A DNA stretch of 64,000 nucleotides from BOG-1155 sp963717985 (GCA_963717985.1 CAVQYC010000006.1:124001-188000), one strand, 5' to 3'. Positions 25,465 to 34,942 are shown, numbered from the stretch's first letter. Made by a program: numbers and translations. The notes: generated by a model not told the origin, from the sequence alone.

Positions 25465-26745
25465 ATGATGACGGTAGCTGCGAAAAATGCAGAGTCAACT
25501 CAGATGATCTCGCGGCGGGCGTTCCTAATTACGGCGGCGAAGGCGGCCTCCCTGCTCGGAGGTGTGGGCGTCGCAGATTTATGCCTCTCCAGGCCGGGAG
25601 CCTCGAGGTTTACCTTCGGCGATCGGGCATGGGCAGCCGATTACGGGGACGAAGTGCTCCGGGCTGCGCCTCTGGCCCGTTTTTGGGCCTCCGTTGCCTC
25701 GGCCGGCCGTAATTGCGGAACATGCCACGACGCAACAGAAAAACTGACGGGCCTCCCCCACGCTCATCCTCACAATCTGGTGAAGTGCCTGCTGTGCGCC
25801 CGGCAGTGCGTCATCCTTCCGGGCGGGCGCGGCAAATGCAGAAGCCGGACGAACGTCGGAGGCGAGTTGCGAAGCCTCGTCTACGGCCGCCCCATCGCCA
25901 TCCATGTTGATCCCATAGAGAAAAAACCCTTCTACCATTACCTGCCGGGGTCGGAAGCATACTCCCTGGCGACCTCCGGTTGTCCCCTCAGGTGCAAATT
26001 CTGTCAGAACTGGCAGATTTCTCAAGCCTCGCCGGAAGATTATCAGACACCCTTCACCAAACCGGCCTCAATCGCCGATGGGGCGTCATCCCGCCATGCG
26101 CCTGTCATCGCGTTCACGTACAACGAACCGACGGTTTTCACGGAATACCTCATCGACATCGCCCTGGAGGCGAAGAAACGACACATCCGCTCCGTCCTGG
26201 TTTCGTGCGGGTTCATGAACGAAGCGCCCCTCGGGGAGATGTGTGCGGCCCTGGGCGCCATAAAGATCGACCTGAAGGGCTTCAGCGATCAATTCTATCG
26301 CGACGTGTGCGGCGCCGAGCTTCGTCCCGTATTGAGAAGCATCAAGCAGATCGCCAAGAGCGGGGCGCACCTGGAGATAGTCAATCTGGTGGTCCCCACC
26401 CTCAACGACTCGGAAAAGATGCTCCAGGGACTGGCCGACTGGGTGGTAGGTGAAGCGGGACCCGATGTGCCCGTCCATTTTACCCGCTTCCACCCGGACT
26501 ACCAGATGCCTCATCTCCCCCCGACGCCTGTTGCGACGCTGGAGCGTGCCCGTCAAATAGCCCTTGCCAGGGGGATGCACTACGCCTATGTGGGCAACGT
26601 ACCCGGCCATCCGGGCAACCACACTTACTGTCCTTCCTGCGGCAAGGTGGTAGTCAGGCGCGATTCATTCTTTGTTGTCGAGATGCATATAGAGGATGGC
26701 AAATGCGCCTTTTGCCGTCGAAAGATTGCGGGCGTGTGGAGCTAG
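25465..26745 (+). CDS. AmmeMemoRadiSam-system radical SAM protein with Tat signal and CxxCH motif
   Basis: The 426-residue frame encodes a pyruvate formate-lyase-activase-like radical SAM enzyme. The cluster motif is CPLRCKFC (Cys173, 177 and 180), followed by a complete barrel. The family motif IEKKPFYHYLPG precedes it. A cysteine set (Cys108, 111, 115, 125) and a C-terminal cysteine pair set (CPSC, CAFC) may bind further metal. Unusually, the N-terminus holds a twin-arginine signal (ISRRAFLITAAKAASLL, Arg17-Arg18) and then CGTCH at 84-88, the pattern of a c-type haem site. If the promoter at 25434 is right, translation begins at ATG 25504, which leaves a typical Tat signal. It is the first of three tightly packed genes. 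Family target unknown; export is inferred from the signal only. Confidence 0.88.
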   Translation: MMTVAAKNAESTQMISRRAFLITAAKAASLLGGVGVADLCLSRPGASRFTFGDRAWAADYGDEVLRAAPLARFWASVASAGRNCGTCHDATEKLTGLPHAHPHNLVKCLLCARQCVILPGGRGKCRSRTNVGGELRSLVYGRPIAIHVDPIEKKPFYHYLPGSEAYSLATSGCPLRCKFCQNWQISQASPEDYQTPFTKPASIADGASSRHAPVIAFTYNEPTVFTEYLIDIALEAKKRHIRSVLVSCGFMNEAPLGEMCAALGAIKIDLKGFSDQFYRDVCGAELRPVLRSIKQIAKSGAHLEIVNLVVPTLNDSEKMLQGLADWVVGEAGPDVPVHFTRFHPDYQMPHLPPTPVATLERARQIALARGMHYAYVGNVPGHPGNHTYCPSCGKVVVRRDSFFVVEMHIEDGKCAFCRRKIAGVWS

Positions 26746-26747
26746 CG

Positions 26748-28283
26748 ATGAAAGCCTTTTTCCTTCTCCTTGCGATCCTGTCCATTGGTTTGTTCATCGC
26801 TGTCCCGCCCGGTTGCCCGGGCGGTGTGAGCGACGGCGCGAGGCCGCCGGCCGTGGCCGGTCAATTCTATCCAAACGCCCCCGAAGCCCTGAAGGCTGCG
26901 GTGCAGGCATTTCTCCGGGATGCCGTGCCGCGTGCGGCTAAGAAACCGATTGCCCTCGTTGTGCCCCATGCCGGGTATATCTTCTCCGGGCAGATCGCGG
27001 CCGATGCATTCAAGCAGGTAGAGGGGGAGAGCTACGAGGTGGTTGCCATACTCGGCACAAACCACACAACGCCGGACTTCCGGAAAATATCGGTGTACAA
27101 CGGCCGCGGCTTTCGCACGCCCCTGGGAGTCGCCGAAGTGGACCGGGAAATCGCGGCCGCCCTTTTGAAGGCTGACACGGATTGCGTAGCCGACGAAAGG
27201 GTCCACGAGAATGAGCATTCGATAGAGGTGGAGCTGCCTTTCCTTCAGGTGCTCTTTCCCGGCACCCGGATAGTCCCGGTGATCGTCGGCTCGCCCGACG
27301 CCGCCCTGTGCACCCGTTTTGGCGAGGCCTTGGCAAAGGTGCTGAAAAATCGGCGGGCCCTCATCGTGGCCAGCTCTGATCTATCGCACTATCCAACAGC
27401 CGAGGCTGCGGAAGGGCTTGACAGAGAGGTGCTCGCAGCCATCGCCGCCCTCGACGGGAAAAGCGTGAGATCGACCATCGAAGCGCACATGAGGCACCCC
27501 GTGGCGAGCCTCGTGACGTGCGCCTGCGGCGAGGCACCAATTCTTTCCGCAATCGAGGCCGCGAAAAGGCTCGGTGCGAAGTGGGGAAGCGTCGTGAGCT
27601 ACGCCCATTCGGGGCAGACCGCCTTAGGCGAGCAATCACGGGTAGTCGGCTACGGGGCCGTCGTCATGACAGCGGAAAAAGGTCCCGCCGGTGTACAAAA
27701 GAAAAGCAGGGAGCCTCTCTATTCCGACAGCTTCAGCGAGCCTGAGAGGAGGGCACTCCTCGCCTTCGCACGGGAGAGCATGAGCCGGGCCGTCTTGACC
27801 CAGACGGCTCCCCTCGCGAGGGGGTTCGGTCAAAACCTGGAGCAGAAAAGGGGTGTGTTCGTGACCCTGAAAGAGCGCGGTGACCTGCGCGGCTGTATCG
27901 GACAGACGGAGCCGGTCACGCCCCTCTCCCAGGCAGTGGGAGCGATGGCGATCCGGGCGGCCTTTTTCGATCCCCGTTTCCGGCCTGTCGGTCCCCGTGA
28001 GCTTGGGGAGATTGAAATCGAGATTTCGGTCCTCACGCGGCTCAAGCCCGTTCCCCGCACAGCGGACATCGTCGTCGGGAGAGACGGCGTCCTCCTGACC
28101 AAGGGGAAAGGGTCCGCCTTATTCCTCCCCCAAGTGGCGGTCGAGCAGCATTGGGGACTCGCAACGATGCTCGACAACCTCTGTCGCAAGGCGGGGTTGG
28201 AGGACGCCTGCTGGCATGAGGGCGCCAGGTTCTCTACCTTCCAGGCCATAAGCTTCGGGGAGCGCACCCACGGGCCTCAATGA
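26748..28283 (+). CDS. MEMO-AMMECR1 fusion protein with N-terminal export signal
   Basis: The 511-residue protein joins two domains named in the AmmeMemoRadiSam system. The MEMO domain (about 30-300) has VPHAGYIFSGQ, the LGTNHTTP histidine, SSDLSHYP and a late TCACGEAP cysteine, the residues that line the metal pocket of MEMO proteins. The AMMECR1 domain (about 325-505) has the hallmark LRGCIG. The first 20 residues are strongly hydrophobic and are followed by Cys23, so it may be a secreted protein or lipoprotein. It begins two bases after the radical SAM stop and its TGA overlaps the next ATG. The ATG at 26748 fits the signal; the longer frame from 26703 overlaps the previous gene. Confidence 0.9.
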   Translation: MKAFFLLLAILSIGLFIAVPPGCPGGVSDGARPPAVAGQFYPNAPEALKAAVQAFLRDAVPRAAKKPIALVVPHAGYIFSGQIAADAFKQVEGESYEVVAILGTNHTTPDFRKISVYNGRGFRTPLGVAEVDREIAAALLKADTDCVADERVHENEHSIEVELPFLQVLFPGTRIVPVIVGSPDAALCTRFGEALAKVLKNRRALIVASSDLSHYPTAEAAEGLDREVLAAIAALDGKSVRSTIEAHMRHPVASLVTCACGEAPILSAIEAAKRLGAKWGSVVSYAHSGQTALGEQSRVVGYGAVVMTAEKGPAGVQKKSREPLYSDSFSEPERRALLAFARESMSRAVLTQTAPLARGFGQNLEQKRGVFVTLKERGDLRGCIGQTEPVTPLSQAVGAMAIRAAFFDPRFRPVGPRELGEIEIEISVLTRLKPVPRTADIVVGRDGVLLTKGKGSALFLPQVAVEQHWGLATMLDNLCRKAGLEDACWHEGARFSTFQAISFGERTHGPQ

Positions 28284-30421
28284 CATTCTCCCTCTTCCTG
28301 GTCGGCTTCGTATCGATGCTCGCGCAAGTGGCTATCCTGCGAGAGTTAAATGTCGCCTTCTACGGGATCGAGCTGATCTACGCGCTGGCCCTAGGGGCCT
28401 GGCTCTTATCGACGGCGACGGGCGCCCTCATCCTTCGCAGCCGCGAGGCCTCTCGGGCCGAAATAACGCTTCTCTTTTCCTTTCTCGCGTGGATCCTGCC
28501 CCTGGATATACTCTTCCTGCGCGGGAGCCGTCTCATCTTCTCCGGCGTGCCGGGCGCCTACCTGTCCTTTTTTCGGCAGCTCGCGATCATGCTCCTGGCG
28601 ATGGCGCCGGCAGGCCTTCCTCTGGGGTTTCTCTTTCAGCGGGCCGCGCGGCTTTACACGGAAAAGGGAAAAAGCATGGCACTCGCCTACGCAGTGGAGA
28701 GCGGGGGGGGACTCCTGGGCGGGCTCGCCTCAACGCTCTTCGTCAGGTGGGACGTGCAGAATTTTGCCCTCGCCGTCCTCTGCGGCCTCGCCTGCCTCTT
28801 TCCCGCGGTGTATCCCCGCCTTGCCCTGTCGTCTCGCTCGCCTGCCATTCTCCTCGCCCCGATCCTGGTTTGTGCGCTCTGTCTGTCCGGCCCCATCGAG
28901 CAAGCGACCACTGCCTGGAACCATGAGGGCCTGCTCGCGACCAGGGACACTCCCTACGGCCGGATCACGGTCACGGGGTCGTCGGGCCAGATCGCCGTGT
29001 TTGAAAATGACGCCCTGGCATTCGAGACGCAGGACCGGGAGATCGAGGCATTCTCCCACCTCCCCGTGCTTCAGCACTCGACCCCCATCCGGGATGTGCT
29101 CGTTCTGGGGGGCATCGACGGTACGGTGAAAGAGATCCTCAAGTACAAGCCTCAAAGAATCGACTGCGTCGTGCTCAACAGGGTGGAGCTCGATGTGATG
29201 ATGTCGCACGTGCCCGCCGGGATGAGGGACTGGACCACGGATGCGCGCGTGAGCCTTAAAGTTGCCGATCCCCGGCGCTTTCTGCAGGGCCGCGGCGCCT
29301 ACGATCTTATCATGGTCGCCATGCCCGAGCCGGTTTCAGGCCAGGCGAACCGCTTCTACACAAGGGAGTTCTTCAGCACCTGCGCCTCGCTCATGAAGCC
29401 TGGCGCCATCCTGGCCTTACGGTTGCATAGCGGCGAAAATCTCTGGACACCGGCCGCAAGGGGCAGGATGGAGAGCATATACGCCGCTCTGAAAGCTGTT
29501 TTCCCCGAGGTGCTCTTTCTTCCCGGCGAGACGAATGTCGTGACCGGCTCCTTTGCCCCGCTGCCGACGGATCCGGAACGCCTCATCGACCAGTGGCGGA
29601 GGCTGGCCGTTCCGACGCTCCTCATCTCCCCGCCCTACATCCGTTACCTCTATTCAAACGACAGGTTCTTTGAGATCCGCGACATGCTCAAAGCGGTCAA
29701 GGCGCCGATGAATACCGATCTGAGACCCATCTGCTATCAGTATACCCTCATGATCTGGCTGTCGAAGTTCTTCCCATCCTTAGCCTCGAAAGACATGTCG
29801 CATTGGGGGAGGCTCTCCTCTCGCTCATCGGGGCTCCTGCTTCTCTGCGTCGCCCTCTTTTTTGTGGCGGCCCGGAAAAGAACGGGAATCCGCAGGATTC
29901 TGCTGGCCGGCACGGCGGGCTTTGCGGGCATGGCGCTGGAATCGGTGGTTATGCTCTACTACCAGGTGAAATACGGTGTGCTCTATCAGGATATCGGCGT
30001 CTTGCTCATGAGCTTCATGGCCGGTCTCGCGTCAGGCGCGTGGGTAATAGAAAGAGCGCAAGGGGGAAAGAGCGGTCGGATGAAGAGGGTCAGGTTGTGG
30101 AGCGGCGGCCTCATGCTGGGATTCTGCGTCCTTTGCGCTTTTGTGTATGGGCAGCTCTATTCCGGCCATGCGGCGGGGCTCATCGAAACAGGCTTCATCC
30201 TCGCGGTCGCGGGCTTCGTGGTCGCGGGTATCTTTGTCTGTGCCGGTCGCTATGACCTCCCCGATCAGGGCAAGGTGGTTTCACCGCTCTATGCGGCCGA
30301 TCTCTTCGGGGGGTGCGCCGCGGCGCTCCTTGCCGGTCTTTTTGTAATCCCCTCGGCCGGTCTCCTCGCCACCACCCTTTGGGCCGGATCATCGACACTA
30401 TTGGCACTGCTGCTGCTCTAG
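28280..30421 (+). CDS. Membrane-embedded spermidine-synthase-like protein
   Basis: The 713-residue protein has an N-terminal block of about six or seven membrane helices (residues 1-215), a central cytosolic or periplasmic spermidine-synthase-fold domain (about 220-500) and a C-terminal block of about six helices. The central domain keeps the nucleotide-binding strand DVLVLGGIDGTVKEIL and a later DLIMVAMPEP strand near the normal catalytic-site region. The usual catalytic Asp pair is not clearly preserved. Its start overlaps the MEMO-AMMECR1 stop (ATGA), so it is translationally coupled. Together with the exported partners this suggests a membrane-associated modification pathway, not polyamine synthesis; that is inference. 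Confidence 0.85.
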   Translation: MTFSLFLVGFVSMLAQVAILRELNVAFYGIELIYALALGAWLLSTATGALILRSREASRAEITLLFSFLAWILPLDILFLRGSRLIFSGVPGAYLSFFRQLAIMLLAMAPAGLPLGFLFQRAARLYTEKGKSMALAYAVESGGGLLGGLASTLFVRWDVQNFALAVLCGLACLFPAVYPRLALSSRSPAILLAPILVCALCLSGPIEQATTAWNHEGLLATRDTPYGRITVTGSSGQIAVFENDALAFETQDREIEAFSHLPVLQHSTPIRDVLVLGGIDGTVKEILKYKPQRIDCVVLNRVELDVMMSHVPAGMRDWTTDARVSLKVADPRRFLQGRGAYDLIMVAMPEPVSGQANRFYTREFFSTCASLMKPGAILALRLHSGENLWTPAARGRMESIYAALKAVFPEVLFLPGETNVVTGSFAPLPTDPERLIDQWRRLAVPTLLISPPYIRYLYSNDRFFEIRDMLKAVKAPMNTDLRPICYQYTLMIWLSKFFPSLASKDMSHWGRLSSRSSGLLLLCVALFFVAARKRTGIRRILLAGTAGFAGMALESVVMLYYQVKYGVLYQDIGVLLMSFMAGLASGAWVIERAQGGKSGRMKRVRLWSGGLMLGFCVLCAFVYGQLYSGHAAGLIETGFILAVAGFVVAGIFVCAGRYDLPDQGKVVSPLYAADLFGGCAAALLAGLFVIPSAGLLATTLWAGSSTLLALLLL

Positions 30422-30470
30422 CCGGCCACAAGCACCCGATAAAAAACAGAGGCCGGGTCGCGAGCCGCCC

Positions 30471-31247
30471 CTAGGTCAAATCCCCGGCGAACCTCTCCAG
30501 GAGAAACTCGTAGATCTTGTTTCCGATGGACAGACCGAGGTCGATGAACTCCGGACCGAAAGACTTACCGGTGTGGGATCGAAAGGCGCCTTTGATACGC
30601 GATATTCCTGCCATCCCCTCAGGAAATCGAGGAATAACGGCGACGACCGATCTGCGGGCGAAGCGAAGCATTTCCCAGAGCGTCACCGTGAAATTGTCCG
30701 GTCCCCAGCGGAACTTGTCTGCATCGTAGAGCGCATCGCTGACGAGCTTGCCCAGGGCCGCCACCATGATCGGAGGTTCAACGAAGGCCTCGTGGTTTGC
30801 GATAGCCTGGACCACGTACTGCCTGTCCCTTTCCGGCACGCCGAGGTTATCGAGCAACAGGCCGGCAGCGACGGCGCCGGAACTCGCATGGTCTTTATCT
30901 CCCCGTCGCATGTCGTGGAGGAGGCCGGCAACCTGGGCCAGGGCGGCAGCCTCGTTCGCGTCGGACCTTTCCAAACCGATCCTCGCCCCTTCTGCCAGTA
31001 CCAAAGCTCCTGCCTCCACCGCGACCTTTTCCGCATGATCAAGCCCGTGACTCGGGTTCCGGGAGAGGTCCCGGGCAATGACCTTGCGACAGCGGGCGAC
31101 GAGGGGGGCCTGCTGATAGATGCCTTGGGAATCGGCGAGTTGCGAAGTGCACGACTCGTAAAACTGCGGATCCGGGAAGGAGGCCGCGATACGCCGCGAG
31201 GCGCTCATCATTTCGTCGTAGATGTCCACCCGGTCGTCCTCCCCCAA
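30471..31247 (-). CDS. HD-domain phosphohydrolase
   Basis: The 258-residue protein has the HD metal motif: HGLDHAEKV, then LLHDMRRGDKDHAS, then NHEAF, with a late Asp in DADKFRW. These provide the His/Asp ligands of an HD-type metal-dependent phosphohydrolase. Substrate (nucleotide, ppGpp-like or other) cannot be told. It is convergent with the spermidine-synthase-like gene 49 bp away. Confidence 0.83.
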   Translation of the reverse strand: MGEDDRVDIYDEMMSASRRIAASFPDPQFYESCTSQLADSQGIYQQAPLVARCRKVIARDLSRNPSHGLDHAEKVAVEAGALVLAEGARIGLERSDANEAAALAQVAGLLHDMRRGDKDHASSGAVAAGLLLDNLGVPERDRQYVVQAIANHEAFVEPPIMVAALGKLVSDALYDADKFRWGPDNFTVTLWEMLRFARRSVVAVIPRFPEGMAGISRIKGAFRSHTGKSFGPEFIDLGLSIGNKIYEFLLERFAGDLT

Positions 31248-31452
31248 GTCGAAGTAGTTCTATCCCTCGTTACCCGCAGCCCTGCAGGGTATGGTATTAT
31301 TATTCCGGTTTCTTTTCGACATAGGCATGTCAGCAAGTATGCCACGAAAACCCTAGGCAGGGCAATTCGATTTGACTACCTCATTTCCATCTGTTGGAAG
31401 CGTTCGATGTGGTTCAGGCGAGCGCCTCATGAAATAACGCGAAAAAATACCT

Positions 31453-32118
31453 ATGTTACTGTATATGTCGGAGAATGGAACTCTTCAAGAAAAACCTCAA
31501 CTACAATCCAGCATAGAGGAGGAGTGGGAGAAGGCAGTGCGACAGCACCCCGAATACCGTGAAGCCCTGAAAAAGGCATGGCATCTCCTTGTTGTGTGCA
31601 GAAAACCGGAGAACCAATGGATCACGGACTGCATCTTCCAGGAGCAGGAGAAGCGACCTCTCCGTTACATCGACGTCCTCTTTTACTCGGAACTCATTTT
31701 TCAGCTCATCAGGGGACATTTATACTATATAGGGATCGAGGTAAAGCGCCCCCCTGTTACGAACCCGGAGGAAGGAATCCTGGACGAGATCACCCTCGCG
31801 GCCCTGGAAGCCCCCTTCGTCGTCGAATTCCGGAAGACGGACGGCCGGGTGGTCGCCACACTCCGGTGGAGCAAGCCGGTGACGGTCCATAATCACAGGG
31901 CAGGAAAATCTCACCTGACGAGCCAACTGGAGCCCGGGTCCGCTCTTCTTCAGATCGGCTATACCAGGGCCATCACGACCGGCCTCGCCCTCAAGGAGCA
32001 CAAGATCATTGCGCGCTGGCCGCACGGCCACACCTTCGTCTATCTGCTCTACACGGACCTGCAGGGACTCTTCCAGGGGATTACGGACCCATCGCACTGG
32101 CTGAACAGCCGTATCTAA
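31453..32118 (+). CDS. Hypothetical protein, 221 residues
   Basis: No known domain is recognised. The N-terminal half is helical and charged (SIEEEWEKAVRQHPEYREAL). The C-terminal half looks beta-rich and includes HNHRAGKSHLTSQLEPGS and WPHGHTFVYLLY, with several histidines. No signal peptide is present. No clear ribosome-binding site was found at ATG 31453 or the alternative ATG 31465. Its stop overlaps that of the convergent trmI by a few bases (CTAA at 32115-32118). Confidence 0.65.
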   Translation: MLLYMSENGTLQEKPQLQSSIEEEWEKAVRQHPEYREALKKAWHLLVVCRKPENQWITDCIFQEQEKRPLRYIDVLFYSELIFQLIRGHLYYIGIEVKRPPVTNPEEGILDEITLAALEAPFVVEFRKTDGRVVATLRWSKPVTVHNHRAGKSHLTSQLEPGSALLQIGYTRAITTGLALKEHKIIARWPHGHTFVYLLYTDLQGLFQGITDPSHWLNSRI

Positions 32119-32900
32119 AGGGACGCTTCCGGCACCTCGCCCATTTCCTTGATCAGCTCAATTTTCCTTGCGAACAGCAAATAACCCGTGTGGCCGATCA
32201 TACGGTCCTCCGGCCGCAGGCGAGCCGCCAGGGTCTTATACCTCCTGAAAAGGATTTCCATCACTTCCACGTCGCCGAAACCCTGTCTGAGCGCCTGAAG
32301 CAAGTCCGACACCTGGTTTGCAGTCGGCACGATAAAGCCGGCAATAGCCCCACCCTTCAGAAACGTCCGTATCCCCTCCATATAGAGCCACGGCTCGCGC
32401 ACGTCGACGAATGCGGCATCGAACTCCCGGCCGTCGAAGTCGAGCACGTCCATATTGAGAAGCTCCGTATTCCGGAATTCCAGGTATTTGGCGAGGTTCT
32501 TCTGCGCGTTCTTGTGGTGACGCTCCTCCTTCTCAATGGATACCACCTGCCCTTCGGGCCCGACCGCCCTCGAAAGGAGCAGCGTAAGGGCGCCGCTGCC
32601 CGTACCGACCTCCAACACCCGTGACCCGCACTTGATATCGAGCTTAACCGAGATGAAAAAGGCGTCTTTCGGATAAACGATCTGCGTCTCCCGCCTGACT
32701 CCGTACATCATAATATCCTCGATGGCCGGCCGGAAGACTTCGTACTCGCCGAACCTGGTGCCCCAGGGGCAGCCGATCACGGACGCAAAGGGAAGGATGC
32801 CGCCCTTGCCGTGAAACGACTTTCCCACCTCCAGCTTCTTCAGGTATTTCTTGTCCCTGTACACCACAACGACGAGATCGTCTTTACACATCGTGTCCAT
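32115..32900 (-). CDS. trmI: tRNA (adenine-N1)-methyltransferase, TrmI type
   Basis: The 261-residue protein has the N-terminal beta-barrel (about 1-65) and the class I methyltransferase domain of TrmI, which makes m1A58 in the tRNA T-loop. Visible motifs are RRETQIVYPKDAFFI, the SAM loop VLEVGTGSGALTLLLS, acidic SIEKEERHHKNAQKNL and DAAFVDVREPW, the conserved Asp strand. Length is typical. AAGGAAAG precedes the ATG. It acts in the cytosol as a homotetramer in known relatives. Confidence 0.92.
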   Translation of the reverse strand: MDTMCKDDLVVVVYRDKKYLKKLEVGKSFHGKGGILPFASVIGCPWGTRFGEYEVFRPAIEDIMMYGVRRETQIVYPKDAFFISVKLDIKCGSRVLEVGTGSGALTLLLSRAVGPEGQVVSIEKEERHHKNAQKNLAKYLEFRNTELLNMDVLDFDGREFDAAFVDVREPWLYMEGIRTFLKGGAIAGFIVPTANQVSDLLQALRQGFGDVEVMEILFRRYKTLAARLRPEDRMIGHTGYLLFARKIELIKEMGEVPEASL

Positions 32901-33636
32901 TAGAAGGCTTTCCTTTCTTCAGAAGGAGCGGGCCGATTAGGCGGCAATCCGCCGCATGCCCCAAGAATAATATGCCCGCATACTCTATTATAGTCCGTCG
33001 CGTATTGTCAAAGCTTATCGCTCGCAGGCAACGGAACACGTTCTTGGGGTCCTCTGACTCTTCTTCGAGTACGACTGAGGTTTCGTGACGATGTGTCTCT
33101 TCTAGGCTACCGGGACCGGTGCGCCTCTATCAGGTCTGTTCCCTGCACAATCGGTACAAGCAACGTAACCCGCTTGATTCCATCCGGAAGCTCTTCCGAC
33201 GGTGCGCAAGTAATTTCCACCGGTTACCGCAATTTTCCACAACAAATGTGCAAAAGATGTAGAAAACCTGTGGAATCCACCTCTTAAGTTGTTGTTATCA
33301 TTGTCTTTTTGACGTTATGCCTTTTCCTTAAGCAACCCAGAAAGCCCAATTGTTTCAGGCAGTATTCAGAAAGCTGAATGTCTCCATAGGCCGTATCACA
33401 CAATTTGTACCCGCACATAAATACCGTATAAAATGGCTCAGTTGCCGACTGCTGCTTTTCCGGCCCCATTTCCCGGCTTTCCTTGCGGCTTTTCGGGCCG
33501 GTCGATTTTCTAGTGCCTTTTTGCGGTCAAATAGGGCCAACGGAACCCTCTACCCAGGGGTATTTACGCGCGGTCCGGGCCAAAAAAGGGCGGCGATGCG
33601 GGGAATATCTGCGGCACCCGGGAAGAGCCGCAACGG
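32901..33636. other. Intergenic region without a convincing gene
   Basis: This 736-bp gap lies between trmI (start) and trxB (stop). Short frames exist on both strands (for example 33284-33469 minus, 61 codons) but have no good ribosome-binding site or family match. A GC-rich hairpin, GCGGC (33609-33613) with GCCGC (33627-33631), may help end trxB transcription. AT-rich sequence at 33000-33450 is unexplained. No tRNA or known riboswitch was recognised by eye. Confidence 0.5.
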
Positions 33637-34557
33637 TCAGACACATTTTTGCAGGTAGAGATGGGCCTGCAACGCGGCCTTCGCGCCCTCCCCCGCAGCC
33701 ACCACAATCTGTTTCGCCGGTACATTCGTGACGTCTCCGGCTGCGTAAAGCCCCGGAACCTCGGTCTCACAGGCGCAATTTATCAAAATCTCGCCGAGCT
33801 CGTTCAGCGTCAGCATACCCCGCACGAAATCTGAATTGGGTATCAGCCCGATCTCGATAAAGACGCCGCCCACCCCCAGCACCTGCTCCTTCCCGCTTTC
33901 TATATCCTTCACCCGTATGCCGGAGACCATGCCCTCGCCAAGCACCTCTATTGTCTGATGCTCCGTCATGATGGTGATGTTGGATGCTTCCATCGCCTTC
34001 TCTTTCAGTATATTGTCTCCCGTAAGCGGCGTCAGGGAGACAATATAGATATGCCTCGCTATCTTCGTCATGTCGATAGCTGCCTCCAGGGCCGAGTTTC
34101 CCCCGCCTATTACCGCCACGTCCATGTCCTGAAAAAGCGGCCCGTCGCAGACCTCGCAATACGTGAGCCCCCTGCCCCGCAGCATTTCCTCTCCGGGCAC
34201 GTTCAGCATTTTCGGTCGCTTTCCGCTGCAAATAATGGCTGTCCGGCCGAGATACTTTGTGCCGTCCACGTCCCCTATCTCGAAGCCGTCACGCACCCTG
34301 ATGATCGATTCTATCGCCCGTCCGATCTTTATGTCGATGGGGAACTTCCTCACCTGCTCTTCAAATTTGCGTATCAGCTCTATACCTTCTATGAACTGAT
34401 ACCCCATGTAGTTTTCGATGCCGAGGGTCCAGTTGAGCTGTCCGCCCACATCCTTGGCCAAAAGAAGGGTCTTCGCCTTCTGCCTCGCCGCGTACACGGC
34501 TGCCGTCATACCCGCCGGACCCGCGCCTATTATGACAAGATCGTACACGCCGTCCAC
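33637..34557 (-). CDS. trxB: Thioredoxin-disulfide reductase
   Basis: The 306-residue flavoprotein starts with the FAD motif IIGAGPAGMTAAVYAARQ and has the redox pair Cys134-Cys137 in TYCEVCDG. The NAD(P)H-binding motif is AVIGGGNSALEAA and the C-terminal FAD signature is GLYAAGDVTN. The CxxC is CEVC instead of the common CATC or CAVC. It passes electrons from NAD(P)H to thioredoxin-like proteins. It lies three bases after the glutaredoxin-like gene, so the two form a reductase-carrier pair in one operon. Confidence 0.94.
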   Translation of the reverse strand: MDGVYDLVIIGAGPAGMTAAVYAARQKAKTLLLAKDVGGQLNWTLGIENYMGYQFIEGIELIRKFEEQVRKFPIDIKIGRAIESIIRVRDGFEIGDVDGTKYLGRTAIICSGKRPKMLNVPGEEMLRGRGLTYCEVCDGPLFQDMDVAVIGGGNSALEAAIDMTKIARHIYIVSLTPLTGDNILKEKAMEASNITIMTEHQTIEVLGEGMVSGIRVKDIESGKEQVLGVGGVFIEIGLIPNSDFVRGMLTLNELGEILINCACETEVPGLYAAGDVTNVPAKQIVVAAGEGAKAALQAHLYLQKCV

Positions 34558-34560
34558 GAC

Positions 34561-34803
34561 CTACAAGCCCAGTTGCTTTTTCAGGCCGGCCTCATCGAAA
34601 CCCACGGTCAAGACACCGTCGATCTCGATAACGGGCACACTCATTTGCCCCGATTTCTTTATCATTTCCTCACGCGCGGACTTGTCTCCGGCAACGTCGA
34701 CCACCTGAAAGGGGATGGCCCGGTCTTCGAGGAACTGCTTCGCCCTCTGGCAATGCGGGCATGTAGGGGTCGAATAGACCACGATCTTCTTCTGCGCATC
34801 CAT
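34561..34803 (-). CDS. Glutaredoxin-like redox carrier paired with trxB
   Basis: This 80-residue thioredoxin-fold protein has CPHC at residues 15-18 and the cis-Pro strand MSVPVIEID. It resembles the NrdH/YruB class of glutaredoxin-like proteins that are reduced by thioredoxin reductase, not glutathione. Being directly upstream of trxB, it is the likely electron acceptor of that enzyme. Paralogous in size to the protein at 1326 but with a different active site (CPHC, not CSWC). Confidence 0.9.
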   Translation of the reverse strand: MDAQKKIVVYSTPTCPHCQRAKQFLEDRAIPFQVVDVAGDKSAREEMIKKSGQMSVPVIEIDGVLTVGFDEAGLKKQLGL

Positions 34804-34854
34804 CTTCTACCTCCATTTTTCTGGTGACAAACAGGGACGCTTGATTTATCCTAA

Positions 34855-34882
34855 ATATTATCGTTTCACAAAGGATTGTCAA
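34855..34882 (-). promoter_or_regulatory. Promoter of the glutaredoxin-trxB operon (minus strand)
   Basis: TTGACA (34882-34877) and TAATAT (34860-34855) on the minus strand are 16 bp apart, about 50 bp before the glutaredoxin start. Confidence 0.65.
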
Positions 34883-34942
34883 TCCGCTATTCCCTTGACC
34901 GCGCGTGAGCATGAGGGAGCACGTTTTCCATAAGAGGTGACT

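Noticed and set aside
33400..33600. Possible cyclic-di-GMP-type riboswitch on the minus strand (GC-rich hairpins with GAAAGCCGG)
   Set aside because: The conserved core bases expected for that class could not be placed, and no gene follows in the right position.
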